DNA from: Sulfitobacter sabulilitoris
GTDB taxonomy: Bacteria; Pseudomonadota; Alphaproteobacteria; Rhodobacterales; Rhodobacteraceae
Reading direction: 5' to 3'
Length of the DNA: 64,000 bases
NCBI RefSeq assembly: GCF_005887615.1
Contig: NZ_VANS01000006.1
Coordinates: 54,842-118,841 of the forward strand
Positions 33,975-43,207 of the stretch are shown one piece after another (position 1 is the stretch's first letter; every line of letters begins with the position of its first letter). Position numbers and translations under genes: made by a program. The notes beneath the pieces are model-generated. The model was not told where the DNA came from. It was given only the letters and a program-made list of their open reading frames with translations, and did no database searches.

Positions 33975-35375
33975 ATGGCAAATTCTGTGAAAAAGCAATC
34001 CCGCAAGCCGCGCGCCAAGCAAGAGGCGGCCAAGACACCGGTCGCCACCAAAGCCGTAAAGGCACATGCCGCAACCGGCCAGACGAACGCCGCCCTGCTG
34101 AAGCGCCGCGAAGCGGCGGTGCCGCGCGGTGTTGCCTCTGCCGCGCCGATGTTCGCGGATTACGCTGAAAACTCCGAAATCTGGGACGTCGAAGGCAACC
34201 GTTACATCGATTTCGCCGGCGGTATCGCCGTGTTGAACACCGGTCACCGGCACCCTTCGGTCATCGCCGCCGCCAAGGCGCAGGAAGACCGCTATACGCA
34301 CACTTCCTTTCAGGTCGTGCAATACGAGCCCTATGTCGCCCTGGCCGAAAAACTGAACGCGCTGGCCCCCGGCGATCACCCGAAAAAGTCGCTTCTGGTC
34401 ACCACCGGTGCGGAAGCTGTTGAAAATGCCGTCAAGATCGCACGCGCAGCAACAGGCCGCCCCGGCGTGATCGCCTTTACCGGCGGGTATCATGGCCGCA
34501 CCCTGCTGACGCTGGGCATGACCGGCAAGATCAGCCCCTACAAGAAAGACGTCGGCCCCTTCCCGTCGGATATTTTCCGCGCGCCGTTCCCGAACGTCCG
34601 CGACGGCATCACCGTCGAGGATGCGCTGACGGGCCTGCAGAACCTGTTTCTGACCGATGCGCAGCCAGAGCGCGTGGCCGCCATCATCATCGAGCCCGTT
34701 TTGGGCGAAGGTGGATATGTGCCGGTGCCGTTCGAAATGATGCATGCCCTGCGCGAGATCTGCGACCAGCACGGCATCATGCTGATCGCCGATGAAATCC
34801 AGGCGGGTTTTGGCCGCACAGGCACGTGGTTCGCCTGCGAGCATTCAGGCGTCGTACCCGATCTGATCACGGTCGCGAAATCCATGGCCGGCGGCTATCC
34901 GATCGCGGGTGTGATCGGGCGCGCCGACGTGATGGACGCGATGATCCCCGGCGGTCTGGGCGGCACCTACGGCGGGAACCCCGTGGCCTGTGCTGCGGCC
35001 CTGGCTGCGATCGAGGCGATCGAGGCGGAAAACCTGCTGGAGCGTTCCGCCGAGATGGGCGCGCATTTCCGCACCCGCTTTGCCGAGATCGGCGCGCGGA
35101 CAGCCCCCTACCGGATGTGGGACATCCGCGGTCTGGGCGCGATGCTGGCAGTTGAATTCGTTACCGATTTCGACACGGCAAAGCCCGACGCGGCGCTGAC
35201 CAAGGCAATTTGCGCCCATGCGCTCAAGCGGGGTCTGATCCTGCTCGCCTGCGGCATGCACGGCAACGCGCTGCGCATCATGGTGCCGCTCACCGCCTCT
35301 GACGCGCTGATCGAAGAAGGGCTTGCCATCTTCGAGGCCGCCTTGGCCGACGCGGTGTCAGAGCAGGGCATCTAA
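33975..35375 (+). CDS. gabT: 4-aminobutyrate-type aminotransferase with basic N-terminal extension
   Basis: 466 residues. From about residue 37 (TNAALLKRREAAVPRGVASA) it is a full GabT-like class III aminotransferase, with the PLP lysine Lys302 (ITVAKSMAGGYP), DEIQAGFGRTG and the TGAEAVENAVKIAR motif. It would transfer the amino group of 4-aminobutyrate or a similar omega-amino acid to 2-oxoglutarate. The first ~36 residues are rich in Lys, Ala, Thr and Pro, resemble a histone H1-like tail and are not part of the family; no alternative start exists near the conserved beginning. A GAAGGACG ribosome binding site supports the upstream start. Divergent from the PuuR-like regulator. Confidence 0.9.
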   Translation: MANSVKKQSRKPRAKQEAAKTPVATKAVKAHAATGQTNAALLKRREAAVPRGVASAAPMFADYAENSEIWDVEGNRYIDFAGGIAVLNTGHRHPSVIAAAKAQEDRYTHTSFQVVQYEPYVALAEKLNALAPGDHPKKSLLVTTGAEAVENAVKIARAATGRPGVIAFTGGYHGRTLLTLGMTGKISPYKKDVGPFPSDIFRAPFPNVRDGITVEDALTGLQNLFLTDAQPERVAAIIIEPVLGEGGYVPVPFEMMHALREICDQHGIMLIADEIQAGFGRTGTWFACEHSGVVPDLITVAKSMAGGYPIAGVIGRADVMDAMIPGGLGGTYGGNPVACAAALAAIEAIEAENLLERSAEMGAHFRTRFAEIGARTAPYRMWDIRGLGAMLAVEFVTDFDTAKPDAALTKAICAHALKRGLILLACGMHGNALRIMVPLTASDALIEEGLAIFEAALADAVSEQGI

Positions 35376-35396
35376 ACCTGGTTCCAAATTCAGATG

Positions 35397-35430
35397 AACG
35401 GCGTGCAAACAGGGTTTGCGCGCCGTTTTT
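35397..35430 (+). terminator. Strong intrinsic terminator
   Basis: AACGGCGTGCAAAC (35397-35410) pairs with GTTTGCGCGCCGTT (35414-35427), 14 bp with one G-U, a three-base loop and a T-run. It ends the GABA-type aminotransferase transcript; the rest of the 200-base gap to the convergent gene is empty. Confidence 0.9.
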
Positions 35431-35575
35431 CGTTGATGTGCCTGACCGACGACGCGGCGCATGGCCCACAGGCGCATCTGCAGGTTTGATTGCGCGGCTG
35501 AATGGAAGACGAGGCTTTCGCGCGCGACTGGCAGCCAAAACCCGGCGCAAACCCGACCTGAGCAGCCTCTTGCGG

Positions 35576-37192
35576 TCAATCCCGCGGCGCAAAGCTTGTT
35601 GCGTCGGCCCGCGCCCAGCGAGACCGGAAATCCTCGCCGACCTTGCTTGTCTTGGCCAGCAGAAAGCCCTCGGGCAAATAGGGATAAATCTGATCCCCGG
35701 TCACCATTTCGCTGTCGCTGCGTCGCAGCATGAGATGGCGGGGCAGGAAACCGCTCGGATCTGACAGACCCGCGGCACCGGCCATTTCGCCCAAGGCTTT
35801 CAAGGTGTTTCGGTGAAACCGCTCGACCCGCTGGCTTTTCGAGCCGACGTCGAGCGCGCGGGCGCGGATGGGGTCCTGCGTGGCCACACCGACCGGGCAG
35901 TGATTGGTGTGGCACGCCTGCGCCTGAATGCATCCGATGGAAAACATGAACCCGCGTGCGGAGTTGCACCAGTCCGCCCCCATGGCGAGGGCCCTCGCGA
36001 TGTCAAAGGCGCTGACGATCTTTCCGGCTGCGCCCAGCTTGACCTGATGGCGAATTCCGGCACCGCGCAGGGTATTGTGTACGAAAGTCAGTCCTTCGAT
36101 CATCGGCATGCCGACATGGTTGGCAAATTCCAGCGGGGCCGCGCCCGTGCCGCCTTCGGTGCCGTCCACGACGATGAAATCGGGAATGATGCCTGTTTCG
36201 AGCATCGCCTTGACCATGCACATGAATTCCCGCCGATGCCCGATGCACAACTTGAACCCCACCGGTTTCCCGCCCGACAGATCGCGCAAACGACCCAGAA
36301 ACGCCATCATCTCCAAGGGCGTCCCAAAGGCGGAATGAGATGCGGGCGAGACGCAATCCTGACCCATCGGCACGCCGCGGGCCTCTGCGATTTCGGGGCT
36401 GATCTTGGACGCGGGCAACATGCCCCCATGTCCGGGTTTGGCACCCTGGCTGAGCTTGACCTCGATCAGCTTGACCTGATCGCGTGCCGCCTGCTCGGTG
36501 AAATTGTCGGCGTTGAATGTGCCGTCTTCGTTGCGACAGCCGAAATATCCCGAACCGACTTCGTATATAAGGTCGCCGCCACCGTCGCGATGATACTTGC
36601 TGATCCCGCCTTCGCCGGTGTCATGGGCAAACCCGCCCATTCGCGCGCCCGTGTTCAGGGCTTGGATCGCATTGGCCGACAGGGCGCCGAAACTCATCGC
36701 CGAAATATTGTAGATCGACGCGGAATAGGGCTTGGCACACTTGTCGCCGCCAATCGTGATCCGGAAATCGGTGTCTGCGATATGGACGGGCTGAACCGAA
36801 TGGGTAACCCACGAATACCCCGCATCATAAACCCGCATCCGGGTTCCAAAGGGGCGCTTGTCCTCCATCCCCTTGGCGCGCTGATACACAAGGCTGCGGG
36901 CATCGCGGCTGAAGGGTTCCTCGTCCTGGTCGCTTTCGATCAGGTATTGGCGGATTTCCGGGCGGATCCCCTCGAACAGGAACCGCATATGCCCCAGAAC
37001 CGGATAATTGCGCAGGATCGAATGGCTGGGTTGCCGAAGGTCGTGTATCCCGAGCGCCGTCAAGGACGCAAAGGCCACGAAAGGAAGCAGCATCCAGCCC
37101 GTCCAGGCCAATGCTGCGATCAGGCAGGCGAGTGCAAGAGCGGCAATTGCGGCCATCGGGGCAAAGCGGGTCATGGATCCAAGATCGGGCAT
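35576..37192 (-). CDS. Membrane-anchored FMN-binding glutamate-synthase-like protein
   Basis: 538 residues from MPDLGSMTRFAPMAAIAALA, with GGAGA upstream; the open frame reaches 37414 without support. One or two hydrophobic segments (about 9-45) precede the barrel domain of the glutamate synthase large subunit: AMSFGALSANAIQALNTGA, GEGGISKYH, KPGHGGMLPASKI, DGTEGGTGAAP and the cysteine cluster in GCIQAQACHTNHCPVGVATQ, matching the 3Fe-4S site. The glutaminase domain of GltB is absent. Such stand-alone proteins occur next to amine or amino-acid genes, but the reaction is uncertain. Placed opposite the TAXI-TRAP genes. Confidence 0.88.
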   Translation of the reverse strand: MPDLGSMTRFAPMAAIAALALACLIAALAWTGWMLLPFVAFASLTALGIHDLRQPSHSILRNYPVLGHMRFLFEGIRPEIRQYLIESDQDEEPFSRDARSLVYQRAKGMEDKRPFGTRMRVYDAGYSWVTHSVQPVHIADTDFRITIGGDKCAKPYSASIYNISAMSFGALSANAIQALNTGARMGGFAHDTGEGGISKYHRDGGGDLIYEVGSGYFGCRNEDGTFNADNFTEQAARDQVKLIEVKLSQGAKPGHGGMLPASKISPEIAEARGVPMGQDCVSPASHSAFGTPLEMMAFLGRLRDLSGGKPVGFKLCIGHRREFMCMVKAMLETGIIPDFIVVDGTEGGTGAAPLEFANHVGMPMIEGLTFVHNTLRGAGIRHQVKLGAAGKIVSAFDIARALAMGADWCNSARGFMFSIGCIQAQACHTNHCPVGVATQDPIRARALDVGSKSQRVERFHRNTLKALGEMAGAAGLSDPSGFLPRHLMLRRSDSEMVTGDQIYPYLPEGFLLAKTSKVGEDFRSRWARADATSFAPRD

Positions 37193-37684
37193 CGGTCTCT
37201 CCGGATGGGAACTGGGGACAATCGGAAGGCAATCAGACAGGGGGTTGTTAAGCCAGAGAGGCAAACACCTGAATGGTGATCGATATTTTAAACACACCAC
37301 CCATGATCCCGCAAAGCGACCCATCGCGCAACCATTCATGAAATACGGGTGATGCAGCACGTTCGGACCCGCCGGTTTTTCCAGCCCGAGCATACTGCTT
37401 GAACAATATATCAATCACCCCTAACGTGTTTGTAAGAATCTTGCCGCGAAGTTGGTTCGCGTGCGGTTCCCGGCCATACACACACTGGCCTGCAAGAAAC
37501 AGGCAGCTCTCGGAGGACCCGCCAGGAGAAATCGAACCGGAGTTGAGGCACCGCGCAGTCAAGCGGCAGCTTTTCCAGCTTAGTCGAGGCCTCTTGCCCA
37601 AGGACCCCTTGATTTGCTTATGATTACGCCATCCCGCACCGCGGGGTGCGCGATACAAAACGATAAAAAACTTGGGAGACCACT
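37193..37684. other. 492-base divergent regulatory region
   Basis: No credible gene is seen. It must hold the promoters of the glutamate-synthase-like gene (leftward) and the TAXI-TRAP genes (rightward). Small hairpins are visible: CGCGAA/TTCGCG (37445-37461), GGCCA/TGGCC (37472-37490), CCTG/CAGG (37490-37504) and CGCACC/GGTGCG (37636-37651). TTTTAAACA near 37287 recalls the repeat before the GABA-type aminotransferase. The chain of hairpins could be a leader RNA, but no known riboswitch class was recognised. Confidence 0.45.
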
Positions 37685-38641
37685 ATGAAAGTGTTTAAAA
37701 TTCTCGCCGCAGCCGGGGCGATTGCCGCCGGTACGGTCGCGACGGCACAAGAACGTTTCATCACAATCGGTACGGGTGGCCAGACCGGCGTGTACTTCGT
37801 CGTAGGGCAATCGATCTGCCGTCTGGTGAACCGCGATTCGGCCAAGACGGGCTTGAAATGCACGGCGCCGTCCACCGGTGGATCGATCGCGAACATCAAC
37901 GCGATCAAGGCCGGTGACATGGACATGGGCGTGGCTCAGTCCGACTGGCAGTACCACGCCTACAACGGCACCTCGCAGTTCGAGGGCGACAAGTTCGACA
38001 AGGAGCGCGCGGTGTTCTCCGTGCATTCCGAACCGTTCACCGTGATCGCGCGCAAGGATGCCAACATCAACAGCTTCGACGACCTCAAGGGAAAGCGCGT
38101 CAACGTCGGCAACCCCGGATCCGGTCAGTTGGCCACGATGGAAGTCGTGCTGGATGCCAAGGGCTGGACGATGGACGATTTCGCGCTCGCGTCGGAGCTC
38201 AAGCCCGCCGAACAGGCCGCGGCGTTAGGTGACAACAAGGTCGACGCCATCGTCTATACCGTCGGCCACCCGAACGGTTCGATCCAGGAAGCCGTTTCGA
38301 CGGTCGATGCGAACCTTGTGCCCGTCGAAGGCGAGGCGATCGACAAGCTGGTCGCCGACAACCCCTTTTATGCCTACGCCACGATTCCCGGCGGAATGTA
38401 CAAAGGGTCGGACGACGACATCAAAACCTTCGGCGTGAAGGCGACGTTCGTGACATCCGCCGACGTGCCGGACGACGTTGTCTATGAAGTGGTGAAAGCC
38501 GTCTTCGACAACTTCGACCGCTTCAAGAAGCTGCACCCCGCCTTTGCCAACCTCAAGGAAGAGGAAATGATCAAGGACGGTTTGTCGGCACCGCTGCACC
38601 CCGGCGCAGAGAAGTACTACAAGGAGCGCGGCTGGATGTAA
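37685..38641 (+). CDS. TAXI-family TRAP transporter solute-binding protein
   Basis: 318 residues. Signal peptide about 1-21 ([21 protein letters not shown]), then the TAXI fold with [19 protein letters not shown] and [20 protein letters not shown]. It captures a small solute, often an organic acid or amino acid, in the periplasm and hands it to the fused TRAP permease. Ribosome binding site TTGGGAG lies upstream. A 24-base hairpin separates it from the permease gene, which fits the need for excess binding protein. Confidence 0.94.
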   Translation: MKVFKILAAAGAIAAGTVATAQERFITIGTGGQTGVYFVVGQSICRLVNRDSAKTGLKCTAPSTGGSIANINAIKAGDMDMGVAQSDWQYHAYNGTSQFEGDKFDKERAVFSVHSEPFTVIARKDANINSFDDLKGKRVNVGNPGSGQLATMEVVLDAKGWTMDDFALASELKPAEQAAALGDNKVDAIVYTVGHPNGSIQEAVSTVDANLVPVEGEAIDKLVADNPFYAYATIPGGMYKGSDDDIKTFGVKATFVTSADVPDDVVYEVVKAVFDNFDRFKKLHPAFANLKEEEMIKDGLSAPLHPGAEKYYKERGWM

Positions 38642-38665
38642 TCCGGCACATGCCAACCTTAAAAC

Positions 38666-38689
38666 CGGCGGCGGTGCAAACCGCCGCCG
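38666..38689 (+). promoter_or_regulatory. Intercistronic hairpin after the TAXI binding protein gene
   Basis: CGGCGGCGGT (38666-38675) and ACCGCCGCCG (38680-38689) form a perfect 10-bp stem with a GCAA tetraloop and no T-run. It likely protects the 3' end of the binding-protein mRNA while letting some transcription continue into the permease. Confidence 0.7.
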
Positions 38690-38755
38690 TCTGACGCCAC
38701 CAAAGAATAATATCGCACCTGCCACAAAGCGCGGGGCATTCAACGGGGAAAAACC

Positions 38756-41524
38756 ATGTCCGAAAAAGACCAGCAACAAGCCGCTGCCGTAGAAGCCGAT
38801 GCCGCAGGCCGCGGAGGGCTGAGCCAATCAGAGCTTGATGAACTGGTTGCGTCCTCGGACACGGGCGGACGATCCGCTACCGGCGGTGTCGGTATTTTCC
38901 TCGCCATGACGGCTCTGGCCTGGTCGCTGTTCCAGCTTTGGATCGCGTCACCCATTCCCTTCATCGTGGGCTGGGGCGTGTTCAACGACACCGAAACCCG
39001 CTCCATTCATCTTGCCTTTGCCATTTTCCTCGGCATTGCCGCTTTCCCCGCGGCGCGCACGAAATTCCAGTTGGCGTTGGGCGTGATCGTGCCCGTCCTG
39101 CTGGCCTATCTTTTCATGACCGGCGCCAAGGACGACACCGCGACCTGGTGGATTCCGCTTGTGGCGCTGGCGATTGTCGCCTGCGTGCTGCTCGGCTCGC
39201 CCAAGGACCGCATTCCGCTTTGGGAATGGGCGCTTGGGATCGTAGGGGCCGCCGCGGCGCTGTATATCTTTGTCTATTACCGCGAGATTTCCGAACGCGT
39301 CGGCGCGCCGAACCTGCAAGACATGATCGTGTCCGTGGTCGGCCTGATGATCCTGCTGGAAGCGACCCGCCGTGCGCTGGGTCCTGCGCTGATGATCGTG
39401 GCGAGCGTCTTTCTGATCTATACGGTTCTGGGCCCCGTGATGCCCGACATCATCGCGCACAAGGGCAATTCGCTGTCCGAGATCGCCAACCACCAGTGGA
39501 TCACCACCGAAGGTGTGTTCGGCATCGCCTTGGGCGTCTCGACCTCCTTCGTGTTTCTCTTCGTGCTGTTCGGCGCGCTTTTGGACAAGGCCGGAGCGGG
39601 CAACTATTTCATCCAGGTCGCCTTCAGTCTGATGGGCCACATGAAAGGCGGGCCGGCCAAGGCGGCGGTCGTGTCTTCGGCCATGACCGGCCTGATTTCG
39701 GGCTCGTCCATCGCCAACGTGGTAACCACCGGCACCTTTACCATTCCGCTGATGAAAAAGGTGGGGTTCAGCTCTGAAAAGGCGGGTGCGGTCGAAGTGG
39801 CCTCTTCCGTCAACGGCCAGATCATGCCTCCGGTGATGGGGGCCGCTGCGTTCCTGATGGTCGAATACGTCGGAATTCCCTATTTCGACGTCGTCACGCA
39901 TGCCTTTGTTCCGGCGGTGATTTCCTATATCGCCCTGGTCTATATCGTCCACCTTGAGGCGCTGAAAGCCGGGATGGAAGGGCTGGAGCGCGCTTATGTG
40001 CCCAAGCCGATCGTGCAGCGTCTGATCGGTATCGCTTTTACTATCGCGTTTATCTGTGGCCTGTCGCTGGTCGTTTACTACGGCATGGGCTGGCTGCGCC
40101 CCGCGTTCCCGGAAACCGCCGGCTACATCATTTTCGCCGTGCTCACGCTGGTCTATGCGGCCCTGCTGCGGGTGGGGTCGAAAGAACCGCCGCTCAAGCT
40201 TGACGATCCCAACGCGCCCGTCACCAAGCTGCCGCTGCCGGGACCGACGATCCGCTCGGGTCTGCATTTCATCCTGCCGATCGTGGTTCTGGTCTGGGCG
40301 CTGATGGTGGATCGGCTCAGCCCTGGCTTGTCGGCCTTCTGGGCCACGGCCTACATGATCTTCATTCTTGTGACCCAGCGCCCGCTGATGGCAATTTTTC
40401 GCGGCGAAAGCCGGTTTGCAAACGATGTGGCGGACGGGTTCCGCGACCTGCTCGACGGTCTGGTGGTCGGCGCGCGCAACATGATCGGCATCGGCATCGC
40501 CACGGCGACCGCCGGCATCATCGTGGGCGCGGTCAGCCAGACCGGCGTCGGATCGGCACTTGCGGACGTGGTGGAGGTTCTGTCAGGCGGCAATATCCTC
40601 GCCATTCTGTTCCTGACGGCAATTCTGTCGCTGATCCTCGGGATGGGCCTGCCGACCACGGCGAATTATATCGTCGTCTCGGCCTTGCTCGCACCGGTGA
40701 TCGTCACGCTGGGTCAGCAGAACGGCCTGATCGTTCCGCTGATCGCCGTGCACCTTTTCGTGTTCTACTTCGGCATCATGGCGGATGTGACGCCGCCTGT
40801 CGGATTGGCCAGTTTCGCGGCGGCCGCCGTGTCCGGCGGTGATCCGATCAAGACCGGCGTCGTTGCCTTTTTCTACAGCCTTCGGACGGCGGCCCTGCCG
40901 TTCCTGTTCATCTTCAACACTGAATTGTTGCTGATCAATGTCACGTGGGTGCAGGGGATATTCGTCTTTGTCGTGGCAACCATCGCGATGCTTTTGTTCG
41001 CCGCGGCGACGCAGGGCTGGTTCATGGCGAAAAACCGTTTCTACGAGACCATTGCCCTGCTCCTGATCGCATTCACCCTGTTCCGGCCGGGCTTTTGGAT
41101 GGATATGGTCTATCCGCCCTACAGCCAGGAAGCCCCGAGCGAGCTTGCCGCCGCAGCGGCGGACACGCCTGCGGGCGAGAACCTCAGGCTGCGCGTATCG
41201 GGCGTGAACGATCTGGGCGATCCCATTGAATTCGTGGCCTTGCTGCCCATCGGAGAGGGCGCCACAGGCGAGGAGAAGCTGGAAAACGCCGGGCTGGTGA
41301 CGCGGATCGATGGCGACAAGATGATCGTCGACGATGTTCTTTTCGACAGCGCCGCGCAAAACGCCGGGCTCGACTGGGACCAGGAGGTGATCCGAGTGCT
41401 CAAGCCGGTCTATCAGCCCAGCAAGTACCTGATGTTCATTCCTGCACTTGCACTGCTTTTGCTGGTCATCGTGCTGCAACGCGGCCGCAGCGCGCGGGCG
41501 CAGCGCAAAACCTCGGCGGCATAA
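38756..41524 (+). CDS. TRAP transporter fused 4TM/12TM permease
   Basis: 922 residues. An acidic cytoplasmic N-terminus (1-40) is followed by the DctQ-like small subunit helices, then the DctM-like large subunit, with motifs such as GGPAKAAVVSSAMTGLISGS and ILGMGLPTTANYIVVSALLA. A C-terminal soluble part (about 785-895), with a PDZ-like stretch DSAAQNAGLDWDQEV, matches the extra domain often found on TAXI-TRAP fusions, and ends in another helix. It forms a Na+- or proton-driven importer with the TAXI protein. Confidence 0.94.
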   Translation: MSEKDQQQAAAVEADAAGRGGLSQSELDELVASSDTGGRSATGGVGIFLAMTALAWSLFQLWIASPIPFIVGWGVFNDTETRSIHLAFAIFLGIAAFPAARTKFQLALGVIVPVLLAYLFMTGAKDDTATWWIPLVALAIVACVLLGSPKDRIPLWEWALGIVGAAAALYIFVYYREISERVGAPNLQDMIVSVVGLMILLEATRRALGPALMIVASVFLIYTVLGPVMPDIIAHKGNSLSEIANHQWITTEGVFGIALGVSTSFVFLFVLFGALLDKAGAGNYFIQVAFSLMGHMKGGPAKAAVVSSAMTGLISGSSIANVVTTGTFTIPLMKKVGFSSEKAGAVEVASSVNGQIMPPVMGAAAFLMVEYVGIPYFDVVTHAFVPAVISYIALVYIVHLEALKAGMEGLERAYVPKPIVQRLIGIAFTIAFICGLSLVVYYGMGWLRPAFPETAGYIIFAVLTLVYAALLRVGSKEPPLKLDDPNAPVTKLPLPGPTIRSGLHFILPIVVLVWALMVDRLSPGLSAFWATAYMIFILVTQRPLMAIFRGESRFANDVADGFRDLLDGLVVGARNMIGIGIATATAGIIVGAVSQTGVGSALADVVEVLSGGNILAILFLTAILSLILGMGLPTTANYIVVSALLAPVIVTLGQQNGLIVPLIAVHLFVFYFGIMADVTPPVGLASFAAAAVSGGDPIKTGVVAFFYSLRTAALPFLFIFNTELLLINVTWVQGIFVFVVATIAMLLFAAATQGWFMAKNRFYETIALLLIAFTLFRPGFWMDMVYPPYSQEAPSELAAAAADTPAGENLRLRVSGVNDLGDPIEFVALLPIGEGATGEEKLENAGLVTRIDGDKMIVDDVLFDSAAQNAGLDWDQEVIRVLKPVYQPSKYLMFIPALALLLLVIVLQRGRSARAQRKTSAA

Positions 41525-41535
41525 AGGAGACGGCG

Positions 41536-41967
41536 ATGTTCAACACGATACTTCTGACGGTGGATCTGAACCATCCGGCGAGTTGGGAAAAAGCGTTGCC
41601 GCAGGCAGTCGAGCTTGCGCGCACGTCCAAGGGCACGTTGCACATCATGTCCGTCGTGCCGGACTATGGCACGCCCCTGGTCGAAGGGTTTTTCCCTGCG
41701 GACTTCGAAGAAAAGGCTGTCGCCAAGGCGGCGGAGGAACTCGACAAGATCGTCTCTGACGGGGTGCCACCGGATGTGACGGTAAAACAGCACCTGGGAT
41801 ATGGCGACATTCACGATCAGGTGCTCAAGGCGATCCACGATACCGGATGTGATCTTGTCGTTATGGCAAGCCACGCACCGGACCGCGTGCGCGAATTCCT
41901 TGTCGGATCGAATGCTGACAGAGTTGTGCGCAGATCACCCGTTTCAGTTCTTGTTGTAAGGGCGTAA
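41536..41967 (+). CDS. UspA-family universal stress protein, TRAP-associated
   Basis: 143 residues with the UspA fold: TILLTVDLNHP at the start, HLGYGDIHDQVLKAI, and the ATP-loop type GSNADRVVRRSPVSVLVV at the end. It starts 11 bases after the permease stop. UspA genes in TRAP operons (for example TeaD with the ectoine transporter) regulate transporter activity through ATP binding, and the same role is likely here. Confidence 0.92.
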   Translation: MFNTILLTVDLNHPASWEKALPQAVELARTSKGTLHIMSVVPDYGTPLVEGFFPADFEEKAVAKAAEELDKIVSDGVPPDVTVKQHLGYGDIHDQVLKAIHDTGCDLVVMASHAPDRVREFLVGSNADRVVRRSPVSVLVVRA

Positions 41968-42037
41968 GACGTGGCAATCGCAGAGTGCTGTTGCGCCCGC
42001 TATTCGGGCCTGCTCTGTGCCACGGAGACTTGACGAT

Positions 42038-43135
42038 ATGACCCCTTTTGCAATCGCAGGCGTTCAGATGTACGTGAACGCCCTTCAATCCAACGTCGAA
42101 GGCATGATCCAGCGCCTCGACGTTCTGATGGCGCGATTTCCATGGACCCAGATGGTCCTCTTTTCCGAGCTGGCCCCTTATGGCCCGCTGGATAAATTCG
42201 CCCAACCGCCCCAGAACGAGGCAATCGACCGCTTCTGCGAAGCGGCAGCCAAGCATCGCGTCTGGCTGATTCCCGGCTCGATGTTCCTCAAGGATCCCGA
42301 CACCGGGCTCATTCTGAATACGTCGGTGGTGATCAACCCCGAAGGCGAGATCATCCGCCGCTATTCCAAGATGTTCCCGTTCCGCCCCTATGAGGCAGGA
42401 ATCGCGGCAGGTACGGAATTCTGTGTGTTCGACGTGCCGGAAGTGGGCCGTTTCGGCCTGTCGATCTGCTACGATATGTGGTTCCCAGAGACGACACGAC
42501 AATTAACCGCTCAGGGCGTCGAGGTGCTTTTGCACCCGGTTCTGACCGGCACGACCGACCGTGACGCCGAACTGGCGATTGCCCGCGCGACCGCAGCGCA
42601 ATTTCAGTGCTACGTGATCGACGTGAACGGCCTTGGCGCGGGCGGTGTCGGAAAATCCTGCGTGGTGGATCCGACGTCGATGGTATTGCACCAATCCGCC
42701 GGTCAGGAGGATATGTTCCCCATCGAAGTCGATCTTTCGATGGTCCGCCGCCAGCGCGAAACCGGGATGAAAGGTCTGGGCCAGGTGCTCAAGAGCTTCC
42801 GGGATCGGTCCGTCGATTTCTCGGTTTATGATCGCGCAAGCGGCACGGACCATTACCTTCAGACGCTTGGCCCGCTCGAAATCCCGCATCAGGGCACGCG
42901 CGCGGGGCTTCATGTGGATGTTCCAGCCCAGAAGATGCAGGAAATTCCGACGTTCAAAGGTCACACCCATGATTCCGTGACCGGGTATCCGGCAGATCCC
43001 CTGCCCAGCCCGACAGCGGAAATCGCCACCCCGGCAGCAGAGGCGCCTGTCCCGGCGTCGCCTGCCGCCGCCCTTCCTAACCCCATCCAGAAATCCGGCA
43101 CGCCGCCGGTCATGGGGAAAACATCAAGCGGGTAA
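42038..43135 (+). CDS. Carbon-nitrogen (nitrilase-superfamily) hydrolase
   Basis: 365 residues from MTPFAIAGVQMYVNALQSNV. The catalytic triad is complete: Glu44 (LFSELAPYG), Lys111 (YSKMFPF) and Cys144 (SICYDMWFPE). Members cleave amides, nitriles or carbamoyl-amines (for example N-carbamoylputrescine). After the domain ends near residue 290 there is a low-complexity Pro/Ala-rich tail of roughly 55 residues, unusual for the family. First gene of the run amidase, decarboxylase, ATP-grasp, Ntn hydrolase, aminotransferase; the 70 bases before it separate it from the TRAP genes. Confidence 0.92.
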   Translation: MTPFAIAGVQMYVNALQSNVEGMIQRLDVLMARFPWTQMVLFSELAPYGPLDKFAQPPQNEAIDRFCEAAAKHRVWLIPGSMFLKDPDTGLILNTSVVINPEGEIIRRYSKMFPFRPYEAGIAAGTEFCVFDVPEVGRFGLSICYDMWFPETTRQLTAQGVEVLLHPVLTGTTDRDAELAIARATAAQFQCYVIDVNGLGAGGVGKSCVVDPTSMVLHQSAGQEDMFPIEVDLSMVRRQRETGMKGLGQVLKSFRDRSVDFSVYDRASGTDHYLQTLGPLEIPHQGTRAGLHVDVPAQKMQEIPTFKGHTHDSVTGYPADPLPSPTAEIATPAAEAPVPASPAAALPNPIQKSGTPPVMGKTSSG

Positions 43136-43207
43136 CGAAATCGATCATGCCGGGCGGACACGCCCGGCATCGCATCGGTTTTGGCCCCGCACAGCGGAGA
43201 ACGACTG

